From Oscillospiraceae bacterium (GTDB lineage Bacteria > Bacillota > Clostridia > Oscillospirales > Ruminococcaceae): a DNA stretch of 64,000 nt. The notes below the pieces were generated by a model. The model saw only the letters and a program-made list of their open reading frames with translations. It was not told where the DNA came from and made no database searches. A program made the translations under genes and the position numbers. The stretch is from assembly GCA_021200565.1 (NCBI GenBank), contig JAJQGJ010000012.1:133464-197463 (forward strand). Reading direction: 5' to 3'. Numbering within the stretch: the first letter of the stretch is position 1; every line of letters begins with the position of its first letter. This document shows positions 51,157 through 59,596 of this stretch, piece by piece.

Positions 51157-52752
51157 TTGGCTGATCTTGTTAGCGAAATCAACAGGCGGAGGACGTTCGC
51201 CATTATATCTCACCCGGATGCGGGTAAAACCACCTTGACCGAAAAGCTTCTTCTCTACGGCGGAGCTATTGCCCTTGCAGGCTCGGTGAAGGGAAAGAAA
51301 ACCGACAGGCATGCGGTTTCCGACTGGATGGAAATCGAGAAGCAGCGTGGAATCTCGGTCACAAGCTCTGTCATGCAGTTTGAATATGAGGGCTTCTGCA
51401 TAAATATCCTGGACACTCCGGGACATCAGGACTTCTCGGAGGACACCTACCGCACTCTGATGGCAGTCGACTCGGCTGTCATGGTCATCGACGCTGCAAA
51501 GGGCGTTGAGAACCAGACGAGAAAGCTCTTCAAGGTCTGTGTCATGCGGCATATCCCTATTTTCACCTTCATCAACAAGCTTGACAGAGATGCAAAGAAC
51601 TCTTTTGATTTGCTCTCTCAGATTGAGGACGAGCTCGGGATCTCGACTTGCCCGATGAACTGGGCGATAGGCAGCGGCGTTGACTTCAAGGGGATTTATG
51701 ACCGTGAGCGCAAGAAGGTCATCACCTATTCCGCAAACGGCGGTCAGCACGAAGTCGATTCCCGAGAGCTTGACATAGATGACCCGAGCCTTAAATCAGT
51801 CATCGGCGAGATAAATTACAACCAGCTGATGGAGGACATCGAGCTTTTAGACGGTGCGAGCGATGAATATGACCCGGAAAGAGTTGCAAGAGGCGAGCTG
51901 TCGCCGGTCTTCTTCGGCTCAGCATTAAACAACTTCGGCGTCGAGCCGTTCTTAGAAGGCTTCTTAAAGATGACGAGCCCGCCGCTTCCGAGAAACGGCG
52001 ACAAGGGAACGGTCAGCCCCACCGACGACTACTTCTCGGCTTTCGTCTTCAAGATTCAGGCGAATATGAACAAGGCGCACAGGGACAGGCTGACGTTTAT
52101 GAGAATCTGTTCCGGAAAGTTTTCGAGGGACATGGAGGTCTGTCACGTCCAAGGCGGAATGAAGAAGATGCGGCTTTCACAGCCTCAGCAGATGATGGCG
52201 CAGGAACGAGAGATCATCGACGAGGCTTATGCCGGAGACATCATCGGAGTTTTCGACCCAGGAATCTTCTCAATCGGCGACACAGTATGCTCTCCCGGTC
52301 ATGAGATCCGTTTCGACGGAATCCCGACATTTGCGCCGGAGCACTTCGCCAGAATCAGGCACAAGGACACAATGAAGCGCAAGCAGTTCGTCAAGGGTGC
52401 AACTCAGATCGCCCAGGAGGGCGCAGTCCAGATTTTCCGTGAGCCGGACACCGGTATGGAGGAGGTCATCGTCGGCGTCGTCGGAATGCTTCAGTTCGAT
52501 GTCTTCGAGCACAGAATGAGAACCGAGTATGGAGTTGAGCTCATCAGCGAGTCGCTCCCATATCAGTACATCCGTTGGATAGACATGGATGACGGCACCG
52601 TCGATCCGAAGAAGCTGAATCTGAGCTCCGACGCCAGAATCGTCGAAGACTTCCACGGTAACCCGCTTCTCTTGTTTACAAGCGAGTGGAACATCCGCTG
52701 GGCACTCGAAAAGAACGAAGGACTCAAGCTCAAGGAGTTCAGTAAGAATTAA
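51157..52752 (+). CDS. prfC: Peptide chain release factor 3
   Basis: 531 aa GTPase that removes RF1/RF2 from the ribosome after termination. G1 SHPDAGKTTL is near residue 17, G2/switch region KQRGISVTSS, G3 DTPGHQDF, and G4 NKLD; the RF3-specific domains II and III follow (FSIGDTV, MLQFDVFEHRM). I chose the TTG at 51157, because GGAGG lies 8 bases before it and the family N-terminus fits; the ATG at 51142 overlaps that ribosome site. 531 aa is normal. Confidence 0.93.
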   Translation: MADLVSEINRRRTFAIISHPDAGKTTLTEKLLLYGGAIALAGSVKGKKTDRHAVSDWMEIEKQRGISVTSSVMQFEYEGFCINILDTPGHQDFSEDTYRTLMAVDSAVMVIDAAKGVENQTRKLFKVCVMRHIPIFTFINKLDRDAKNSFDLLSQIEDELGISTCPMNWAIGSGVDFKGIYDRERKKVITYSANGGQHEVDSRELDIDDPSLKSVIGEINYNQLMEDIELLDGASDEYDPERVARGELSPVFFGSALNNFGVEPFLEGFLKMTSPPLPRNGDKGTVSPTDDYFSAFVFKIQANMNKAHRDRLTFMRICSGKFSRDMEVCHVQGGMKKMRLSQPQQMMAQEREIIDEAYAGDIIGVFDPGIFSIGDTVCSPGHEIRFDGIPTFAPEHFARIRHKDTMKRKQFVKGATQIAQEGAVQIFREPDTGMEEVIVGVVGMLQFDVFEHRMRTEYGVELISESLPYQYIRWIDMDDGTVDPKKLNLSSDARIVEDFHGNPLLLFTSEWNIRWALEKNEGLKLKEFSKN

Positions 52753-52767
52753 ATTTTCGGATAAGAA

Positions 52768-52800
52768 AACCGGCAGGGCGTAGGCTCTGCCGGTTGGTTT
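52768..52800. terminator. Bidirectional terminator prfC / Rpn gene
   Basis: AACCGGCAGGGC/GCTCTGCCGGTT stem with a T-rich right flank, between convergent genes. Confidence 0.75.
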
Positions 52801-52818
52801 TATGCTGTCTGGTTGAAG

Positions 52819-53616
52819 TTATGCTGATTTTTTGAGCATATAGGCTTTGGCTTCGGATTCGGACACCCCGAATTGTTCAATAACATCTTTCAAAATTTTG
52901 TCATCTGAAACTCCATAATATCTTGCAGACTTAATAAATCCGAGGATTTCCGAATCATTCCTCATATCTTCCATCAATTTGCACATTTGAGTGATACCTC
53001 CTTCTGCTTCTTTGAAGTGCCGGACACGGTTGGCGAGGACGTCATAATACATATCGTCTGCCGAAGTGCACTTGAAATCATGCACCAGCTGCCCCAAACG
53101 TGTCGATTCGTCTTTATTTTCTCCGTTTACAAAAATTATATGCTTCTCGTCACCTAAGATGTGACCGGTTTCTACATCCTGCATCATATAGTGATGCTTC
53201 GGGCGACTATCTCCGATTGTGTCTTTCTCCGTGAAGAAGATGACGTAAGTCGGAATCAGTTTCTTATAATCCTCGCCCTCAGGGAGCAAAACTGTGTCCA
53301 TCATGCTGCTGTTGTATCTTGCACGAAGTGGCAGATCACCTTTGTCCTGACGCTGAACCTCAATGTCGTAGGCGTTGCCTTTGCTGTCCATAGCCATTAT
53401 GTCAAGCTTGACCGAATGACCTTCGATGCCCTTGATTTCACGCTGTCCGACCACTTTTGTAACGACCATGTCATCTCTGTCGAAAATGATATTCAGAACC
53501 AAAGCCGTTACTTCAGTGTTGCCGTCGAAAACTTCTTTCAGAAAATCATCGTCGAAAATACGAAGCTTCTTGATTCTTTCCAAGTCCTGCTGATGCAGGA
53601 GCTCCTGATCGGTCAT
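52819..53616 (-). CDS. Rpn/PD-(D/E)XK nuclease family protein (putative transposase-like)
   Basis: 265 aa. The N-terminal LRIFDDDFLKEVFDGN and the nuclease core KLDIMAMDSKGNAYDIEVQRQ (Asp, then Glu-x-Gln) are typical of the Rpn/PDDEXK_2 group, which includes recombination-promoting nucleases and phage-defence types. The C-terminal SEILGFIKSARYYGVSDDKILKDV is common in clostridial members. The ATG at 53616 is used because a promoter lies inside the longer ORF of the track. These genes are often present in several genome copies. Confidence 0.85.
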   Translation of the reverse strand: MTDQELLHQQDLERIKKLRIFDDDFLKEVFDGNTEVTALVLNIIFDRDDMVVTKVVGQREIKGIEGHSVKLDIMAMDSKGNAYDIEVQRQDKGDLPLRARYNSSMMDTVLLPEGEDYKKLIPTYVIFFTEKDTIGDSRPKHHYMMQDVETGHILGDEKHIIFVNGENKDESTRLGQLVHDFKCTSADDMYYDVLANRVRHFKEAEGGITQMCKLMEDMRNDSEILGFIKSARYYGVSDDKILKDVIEQFGVSESEAKAYMLKKSA

Positions 53617-53649
53617 GCTCTTCACGTCCTTTTTCTCTTCTGTGCTTAT

Positions 53650-53678
53650 ATTGTAACATAAAATCAGCGCATAAGCAA
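53650..53678 (-). promoter_or_regulatory. Promoter of Rpn-family gene
   Basis: Minus strand TTGCTT, 17-base spacer, TACAAT; supports a start codon at 53616. Confidence 0.6.
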
Positions 53679-53689
53679 GCATTATTTTC

Positions 53690-53840
53690 CCCTACAAACA
53701 GCGACGTCGACAATCTTTCGATTGCCGACGCACTAAAAAATGTGGAAGGGCTGAAAAGCCGCAAAACAAGCTGTTTTATGATGAGATTTCCGGAAGCAAG
53801 CTGAGCCGCACCAAGTCATGCCGAGCAAACACATCGGGCA
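53690..53840. other. Intergenic region with hairpins, no gene seen
   Basis: A strong hairpin GCGTCGGCAATC/GATTGTCGACGTCGC with a GAAA loop (minus-strand sense) and ATGCCGAG/CTCGGCAT-like pairing. It lies downstream of the candidate ncRNA and upstream of the Rpn promoter. Nothing codes here. Confidence 0.4.
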
Positions 53841-53842
53841 TC

Positions 53843-54022
53843 AAAAAATTCCGACCGACAGTTCCGGAAGGAATTCTCAAATCGTCCCTCGCAGAGCTAT
53901 AAGCTCAACATCCTAAGCGAAGGTGGCATTTTTCGAAGAAAAATGCACTACCCCCCACGAAGGAAGGCTATTCCGACAATCCGTGCACCATCCGACGCCG
54001 TCTGGAGCAGTTCTCATCTTTA
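53843..54022 (-). ncRNA. Candidate non-coding RNA, about 180 nt
   Basis: Driven by a minus-strand promoter (54029-54057) with no ORF downstream and ended by GAATTCC...GGAATTTTTT. Near the middle is a hairpin GTGCATTTTT/AAAAATGCCAC with a CTTCG loop, followed by GAGCT/AGCTC. A central apical hairpin in an RNA of this length would suit a 6S-like rod, but the end arms do not pair clearly by eye. I do not recognise it with confidence. Confidence 0.45.
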
Positions 54023-54028
54023 AAGACT

Positions 54029-54057
54029 ATAATATCACATCCCGGTTCGAAATGCAA
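54029..54057 (-). promoter_or_regulatory. Promoter of candidate ncRNA
   Basis: Minus strand TTGCAT, 17-base spacer, TATTAT. Confidence 0.65.
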
Positions 54058-54158
54058 GCCTTTTTTACAAATTTCAGTATGAAATTTTTAACTATTCATG
54101 GTAAAATTAGTGCAGCCCCTGCCAATAAATAATAACTCTCTCAAACAGGCGATTTTTC

Positions 54159-54187
54159 TTGCTTTTTAAGCTTAAATGTGATAACAT
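54159..54187 (+). promoter_or_regulatory. Promoter of potassium uptake genes
   Basis: TTGCTT, 17-base spacer, TAACAT. The short leader leaves no space for a c-di-AMP riboswitch. Confidence 0.55.
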
Positions 54188-54234
54188 GTTTTTATACCAA
54201 CTGATTTCGTCAAGGAAAGGAGCTGCGACCATCT

Positions 54235-55632
54235 ATGCTTCATGAAAGCCATGAAAAAGAAGCTGTTCCGCACAGATTCGAGCCGGAACACAGAGTCCGT
54301 CCGGCAAAGCCGTTTTCAAGAACCAAGCAGATTATGCTCGGATTCTTAGTCATAATTCTGATAGGCTCTCTTCTTCTTATGCTTCCGGTTTCGACAAAAC
54401 CAGGTCAGACAACCGAATATTCAGGCGCACTCTTCACCTCAGTTTCGGCTACATGCGTCACCGGGCTCGTTGTTTATGATACATACACCCACTGGACCAT
54501 CTTCGGTCAGCTTGTCATACTCCTGATGATTCAGATTGGCGGTCTGGGGCTCATAACCATAACCAGCTTCGCCATGATAATTCTCCGGCGGCGGATAGGG
54601 CTCAATTCCCGGGAGCTCATCCGGGAGAGCCTCAACACTCCTCAGCTTCACGGAAGCGTGCGGCTCGTGAGAACCATCATCCGTGGAACGCTCCTTGTTG
54701 AAGGAATCGGTGCGCTTCTTCTCTCGATAAGATTCATTCCGGAGTTTGGTTTCTTAAGAGGCGTCTACTATGGAATCTTCCACTCGATCTCAGCATTCTG
54801 CAACGCCGGCTTCGACCTGATGGGGTATCAGGGCGAATTCTCCTCGCTGACTGCCTACACTACCGACCCGCTTGTCTCAATAGTCATCATGCTTCTGATT
54901 CTCATCGGCGGCATCGGCTTCCTCGTCTGGGACGACATCTTAGTCAACAAATATCACTTCAGAAAATACCGACTCCAGACAAAGGTTGTTCTCGTGATGA
55001 GCGCTATCTTAGTCTTTGGCGGCGCTGCGCTATTCTTCATTTTTGAATACTCGAATCTTATGTCGGATATGAATCTCGGAGAGAAAATCTTGGCGTCGTT
55101 CTTTGCTTCCGTCACGCCGAGAACTGCCGGCTTCAACACCATAAGCCTTTCCGAGATGACAAACGCAAGCAAGCTCCTGACAGTTCTGTTCATGTTCATA
55201 GGAGGCTGCCCCGGCTCGACTGCCGGCGGCGTCAAGGTCACCACTATTGCGGTCATCTTCCTCTACATAAAGTCATATTTACTTCACACAGAAGACTGTG
55301 TCGTTTTCAACCGCAGGCTCGACAAGGACGCCATGAAGCGTGCGAGCGTCATCATCTTCATAAACCTTTCCTTAGCCCTCGTCATGCTGTTCGTCATAAT
55401 GGCGACGCAGGATTTCGAGCCGCTCGACGTTATGCTTGAGGTCTTCTCGGCAACAGGAACAGTCGGGCTTTCGGCGGGAATAACTTCGTCACTCAATGCC
55501 GTTTCGAGAACGGGAATCATGATACTGATGTATTTAGGAAGAGTCGGAAGCCTGACGTTCGCAATGTCTCTGACAGAAAAGCGGACCACCGGCGTTGTCC
55601 GCTATCCAGAAGAAAAAATAATTATCGGGTAA
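54235..55632 (+). CDS. TrkH/KtrB-type potassium channel subunit
   Basis: 465 aa integral membrane protein. Four filter loops are seen: SATCVTGLV, SAFCNAGFD, TPRTAGFNT and SATGTVGLS, each with the central Gly. About ten membrane helices. With the RCK subunit encoded 13 bases downstream it takes up K+ under control of nucleotides. A charged N-terminus (HESHEKEAVPHRFEPEHR) precedes the first helix. AAAGGAG precedes the ATG. Confidence 0.93.
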   Translation: MLHESHEKEAVPHRFEPEHRVRPAKPFSRTKQIMLGFLVIILIGSLLLMLPVSTKPGQTTEYSGALFTSVSATCVTGLVVYDTYTHWTIFGQLVILLMIQIGGLGLITITSFAMIILRRRIGLNSRELIRESLNTPQLHGSVRLVRTIIRGTLLVEGIGALLLSIRFIPEFGFLRGVYYGIFHSISAFCNAGFDLMGYQGEFSSLTAYTTDPLVSIVIMLLILIGGIGFLVWDDILVNKYHFRKYRLQTKVVLVMSAILVFGGAALFFIFEYSNLMSDMNLGEKILASFFASVTPRTAGFNTISLSEMTNASKLLTVLFMFIGGCPGSTAGGVKVTTIAVIFLYIKSYLLHTEDCVVFNRRLDKDAMKRASVIIFINLSLALVMLFVIMATQDFEPLDVMLEVFSATGTVGLSAGITSSLNAVSRTGIMILMYLGRVGSLTFAMSLTEKRTTGVVRYPEEKIIIG

Positions 55633-55645
55633 AGGAGACACAACC

Positions 55646-56308
55646 ATGAAATCAATGCTTATAGTAGGTCTTGGAGACTTCGGGCACTACCTCTGCAGGG
55701 AGCTTATGCAGTTCAAAAATGAAATTATGATTATCGACAAGGACGAGACCGCCCTGGAAGACCTCACCGGTCTTGTCACGAGCAGCCTCATAGGCGACTG
55801 CACCCGTGAAAGTGTCCTTCGGAGTATAGGCGTCCAGAATTTCGACATCTGCTTTGTCTGCATCAGTGGAAACTTCCAGGCAAATCTTGAGATCACGAGT
55901 CTTCTTAAGGACCTTGGAGCGAAGTATGTCGTCAGCCAGGTGAGAAGTGAATCTCACTCAAAGTTTCTCTTAAGAAACGGTGCGGATGAAGTCATCCACC
56001 CGAACAAGGTCTCTGCCAAGCGTGCCGCAGTCAACTACTCAAGTGACCGTGTGCTCGACTACCTGGATCTCGGCGACGGCTACTCCATCTATGAAATCGC
56101 CCCGATGAAAGAGTGGATCGGAAAGAGTATCATCGATTCGGACATCCGGGCAAGATACGATATGTACATAATCGGCATCGTCTCCTCAGATGAGGTTTCA
56201 AACTACATGCCCAGCCCGCAAACGGTCATCGAAGCCAGCGACCACCTGATGGTATTGGCACATGAGTCGACAATGGCGAAGGTTATTGCGAAGAGGGATA
56301 AGGATTGA
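55646..56308 (+). CDS. TrkA/KtrA-type potassium uptake regulator
   Basis: 220 aa. An RCK N-domain with the nucleotide motif IVGLGDFGHYLCREL at about 5-19 and the acidic IIDKDE, then an RCK C-domain (about 135-215, GYSIYEIAPMKEWIGKSII). It forms the cytoplasmic ring that gates the TrkH/KtrB partner in response to ATP/ADP or c-di-AMP. AAAGGAGACA precedes the ATG. Confidence 0.93.
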   Translation: MKSMLIVGLGDFGHYLCRELMQFKNEIMIIDKDETALEDLTGLVTSSLIGDCTRESVLRSIGVQNFDICFVCISGNFQANLEITSLLKDLGAKYVVSQVRSESHSKFLLRNGADEVIHPNKVSAKRAAVNYSSDRVLDYLDLGDGYSIYEIAPMKEWIGKSIIDSDIRARYDMYIIGIVSSDEVSNYMPSPQTVIEASDHLMVLAHESTMAKVIAKRDKD

Positions 56309-56332
56309 CGTGCACGTCCTGCGAGCGGCAGC

Positions 56333-56360
56333 TGTAGGGGCGGATAATATCCGCCCCTAC
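56333..56360. repeat. Repeat family B, single-palindrome copy
   Basis: TGTAGGGGCGGATAATATCC and its other half; one arm only, between trkA and the MATE gene. Confidence 0.8.
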
Positions 56361-56390
56361 TGACCATTAATCACTAAAAGAGGAACTTTC

Positions 56391-57842
56391 ATGTCACAAG
56401 ACTCAAAGAAAGCAGAATTATTCGAGCGCACGCCGATTCCTAAGGCGATTCTCACTATGGCTGTGCCGACGGTGCTGTCGAGCCTCGTTATGGTCATATA
56501 TAACCTTGCGGATACATATTTCGTAGGATACTTGAACGACCCGATTCAGAATGCCGCTGTCACTCTGGCAGCGCCGGTGCTTTTGGCGTTCAATGCTGTC
56601 AACAATCTGTTCGGAGTCGGTGCCGGTTCTGCTATGAGCAGAGGCTTGGGCAGGAAGGATTATGACGACGTCCGGCGTTCAAGCTCGTTTGGGTTCTATG
56701 CAGCTCTTTTCTGCGCTGCGATGTTCTCGCTTCTCTGCACCGTCCTGCGCACGCCGCTGCTGAATATTTTGGGAGCTGAAAACTCAACCATCGACGCCAC
56801 ACGGAGCTATCTCTTCTACACAACCACCTGCGGTGCAATTCCGGCAATCTTAAACGTCGTTATGGCGAATTTCGTCAGGGCTGAGGGTTCGACGCTTCAC
56901 GCAAGCATCGGAACGATGAGCGGTTGTCTTCTAAATATCATTTTAGATCCGATATTCATCCTGCCGTTTGGCTTGGGCATGGGAGCGGCGGGAGCCGGGC
57001 TTGCGACATTTATCTCGAACTGCTTCGCCTGCCTCTATTTCTTTGTCCTGCTGTTCGTAAGGCGTGGGAAAACCTACGTCTGCATAAGTCCTAAGATGGC
57101 GAAGCCGACAGGGGCGATTGCAAGAGAGGTCTTCACCGTCGGAATTCCTGCCGGAATCCAGAATTTACTCAACGTCACCGGCATGACCGTCTTAAACAAC
57201 TTCACCGCCGCTTTCGGCACAGAGCCAGTTGCGGCGATGGGAATTGCCTACAAAATAAATATGATCCCCATGTATATCGGCATGGGAATCTCTCAGGGCA
57301 TTATGCCGCTTGTCGGGTACACCTTTGCAAGCAAGAATATAAAGCGCATGAAGGAGTGCATCTACTTCACAGCAAAAATCACCCTTGCGATTCTTTTCAC
57401 AATGGCTGTACTCTGCTTTGCGTTTGCGCCCGGGCTAATCCGGCTCTTTATCAATAGCGATTCGGTCATCGACTATGGCACAAGGTTCCTTAGAGGCATG
57501 TGCCTTGGAATCCCGTTCTTGGGATTCGATTTCCTCGGCGTCGGAGTCTATCAGGCTTGCGGAAAAGGTCACATCAGCCTCAGCTTTGCGTTGGCAAGAA
57601 AGGTGGCTCTTGAGATACCTGCGCTGTTCATCCTGAACGCCGTTTACCCACTCTATGGGCTCGCATATGCCCAGCCGATCACGGAATTTATACTGGCGAT
57701 TGCGGCGGCTATTGTTCTTAGAAAATTGATAAAAAAAAGCGGAATTGTAGGGGCGGATATCATCCGCCCGCTATTCAATCCGCAGGGTTTCGGGCGGATA
57801 ATATCCGCCCCTACATTTTTCTATTTATTCCACTATTTTTAA
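56391..57842 (+). CDS. MATE family multidrug/cation exporter with repeat-derived tail
   Basis: 483 aa, twelve transmembrane helices. Two MATE halves start with PIPKAILTMAVPTVLSSLVM and REVFTVGIPAGIQNLLN. It uses a Na+ or H+ gradient to export drugs or metabolites. The last 30 residues (GIVGADIIRPLFNPQGFGRI, then ISAPTFFY) are encoded by a family B repeat at 57746-57815, which replaced the original stop. The stop lies 18 bases inside the convergent aspS end. GAGGAAC precedes the ATG. Confidence 0.88.
   Translation: MSQDSKKAELFERTPIPKAILTMAVPTVLSSLVMVIYNLADTYFVGYLNDPIQNAAVTLAAPVLLAFNAVNNLFGVGAGSAMSRGLGRKDYDDVRRSSSFGFYAALFCAAMFSLLCTVLRTPLLNILGAENSTIDATRSYLFYTTTCGAIPAILNVVMANFVRAEGSTLHASIGTMSGCLLNIILDPIFILPFGLGMGAAGAGLATFISNCFACLYFFVLLFVRRGKTYVCISPKMAKPTGAIAREVFTVGIPAGIQNLLNVTGMTVLNNFTAAFGTEPVAAMGIAYKINMIPMYIGMGISQGIMPLVGYTFASKNIKRMKECIYFTAKITLAILFTMAVLCFAFAPGLIRLFINSDSVIDYGTRFLRGMCLGIPFLGFDFLGVGVYQACGKGHISLSFALARKVALEIPALFILNAVYPLYGLAYAQPITEFILAIAAAIVLRKLIKKSGIVGADIIRPLFNPQGFGRIISAPTFFYLFHYF
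57746..57815. repeat. Repeat family B complete copy inside MATE coding end
   Basis: TGTAGGGGCGGATATCATCC and the mirrored arm ending CCGCCCCTACA, with a different centre from the 5545 copy. It lies in frame in the MATE gene. Confidence 0.85.
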
Positions 57843-59594
57843 CCCCAACTCTTTGAGTTGAACTTCATCAACCTCTGTCGGGCAGTTGCTCATGAGTTCG
57901 CTGGCATTCTGAACCTTCGGGAAGGCTACTACGTCTCTTAGGCTGTCGGCGTCGCAGAGAAGCATTGCAAGTCTGTCAAGTCCCATTCCCAAGCCTCCGT
58001 GCGGCGGTGCGCCGTATTTATAGGCGTCAACTAAGAAGCCGAACTTGGCGGCTATCTCCTCATCAGTCATGCCTAAGGCTCTGAACATGTGCTCCTGGAG
58101 CTCTCTATCAGTAATTCTCATCGAGCCGGAGCAGAGCTCAACGCCGTTGAGAACCAGATCGTAGCACTTTGCTCTGACATTGGCAGGATCAGTGTCGAGA
58201 TACTCAAGGCACTCGTCAAGCGGCATCGTAAACGGATGGTGCATAGCGTCCCAGTGCCCGGTTTCGTCGTTATACTCGAAGAACGGCATCTCGACGATCC
58301 AGAGGAGGTTATATTTGTCTTTCGGAATGATGTCCAGCTTCTTCGCACAGATAAGCCGGAGAGCTCCCAGAGTCGGGAGTACAATTTTATCTTTATCAGC
58401 GACGATGAGAACCACGTCGCCTTTTTCTGCGCCCAGGGTGGTCAGGATGCTGTCTAATTCGCCATCTTTGAGGAACTTCGCAAACGAGCAGTTCGGGGCG
58501 TCCTCAACCCATCTTATATAGGCAAGCCCCTTGGCACCGATGCCCTTGGCATGCTCGGTGAGCTTGTCTATCTCTTTTCTTGTGTATACTGTTGCGCCGT
58601 TCTTCACGACAATCGCTCTGACCGAGCCACCCATTTCGAAAGCATTCTTAAAGACAGTGAATTCGCAGTCCCTGACAGTTTCGGAAAGATCCTGAATCTC
58701 CATTCCAAAACGTGTATCCGGCTTGTCGGAGCCGTAGCGGTTCATGGCATCCTTATATGAAAGCCTCGGAAGAGGAGTTTCGATGTCTACGCCCTTTATC
58801 TCCTTGAAAAGCCGCTTCATGAAGCCTTCGGTGATCTCCAGGATGTCGTCAACGTCTACAAACGACATCTCAAGGTCGATCTGTGTGAATTCCGGCTGTC
58901 TGTCGGCACGGAGGTCTTCATCTCTGAAGCATCTTGCGAGCTGAATGTATCTATCGAGTCCTGCGATCATCAGAAGTTGCTTGTAAATCTGCGGCGACTG
59001 CGGGAGGGCATAGAAGCTGCCTTTATGGACTCTTGAGGGAACTAAGTAGTCACGTGCTCCTTCGGGAGTCGAGCGGATCATCATAGGCGTCTCGATCTCG
59101 ACGAAGCCGTTTTCATAGAAATATTCCCTCGCTATTTTCGCAATCTCGTGGCGGGTAATCAAATTCTTAGTGAGCTTCTCGCTTCTTAAATCGAGATAAC
59201 GATACTTGAGCTTCAGCTCATCATTGACTTTATCCGAATTCGAAACCTCAAAAGGCGGCGTTTGAGCCTTGGAGAGGAGCTTGAGCTCTGAAACACGAAT
59301 CTCATAAGAGCCGGTTTTTATCTCCTTATTGATACTTTCTCTCGGAGTGACAATTCCCTTTGCCATAACGACATACTCGTTGCGAAGAGTCTCCGCCTTT
59401 TCGAAGACGTCTCTCGGGGTGTCATCGCCGAAAGCGAGCTGAACCAAGCCGGTGCGGTCCCGGAGGTCTATAAAAATAAGATTTCCAAGGTTTCTTACTC
59501 TCTGAACGAAGCCACCTACTACCACTTCAGCTCCGCCCTCAAGCGGAATTTCAGCGCAATAGTGGGTTCTGCGCATGTTTCCCATTGTGTCCAT
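57825..59594 (-). CDS. aspS: Aspartyl-tRNA synthetase
   Basis: 589 aa class II enzyme. The N-terminal OB fold binds the anticodon (VGGFVQRVRNLGNLIFIDLRD). Motif 2 is FRDEDLRADRQPEFTQIDLEMSF, and motif 3 is GLGMGLDRLAML. The bacterial insertion domain lies between. The length matches bacterial AspRS. GAGGGATAAC precedes the ATG. hisS ends 2 bases upstream, the common Firmicute hisS-aspS pair. Confidence 0.97.
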   Translation of the reverse strand: MDTMGNMRRTHYCAEIPLEGGAEVVVGGFVQRVRNLGNLIFIDLRDRTGLVQLAFGDDTPRDVFEKAETLRNEYVVMAKGIVTPRESINKEIKTGSYEIRVSELKLLSKAQTPPFEVSNSDKVNDELKLKYRYLDLRSEKLTKNLITRHEIAKIAREYFYENGFVEIETPMMIRSTPEGARDYLVPSRVHKGSFYALPQSPQIYKQLLMIAGLDRYIQLARCFRDEDLRADRQPEFTQIDLEMSFVDVDDILEITEGFMKRLFKEIKGVDIETPLPRLSYKDAMNRYGSDKPDTRFGMEIQDLSETVRDCEFTVFKNAFEMGGSVRAIVVKNGATVYTRKEIDKLTEHAKGIGAKGLAYIRWVEDAPNCSFAKFLKDGELDSILTTLGAEKGDVVLIVADKDKIVLPTLGALRLICAKKLDIIPKDKYNLLWIVEMPFFEYNDETGHWDAMHHPFTMPLDECLEYLDTDPANVRAKCYDLVLNGVELCSGSMRITDRELQEHMFRALGMTDEEIAAKFGFLVDAYKYGAPPHGGLGMGLDRLAMLLCDADSLRDVVAFPKVQNASELMSNCPTEVDEVQLKELGLKIVE

Positions 59595-59596
59595 AG

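Noticed and set aside
54058-54234. c-di-AMP (ydaO-type) riboswitch upstream of the potassium genes
   Set aside because: The promoter leaves only about 40 nt of leader, and no ydaO core motifs were seen.
57746-57842. Frameshift or pseudogene at the MATE end
   Set aside because: The frame is continuous and the transmembrane part is complete; only the tail is repeat-derived.
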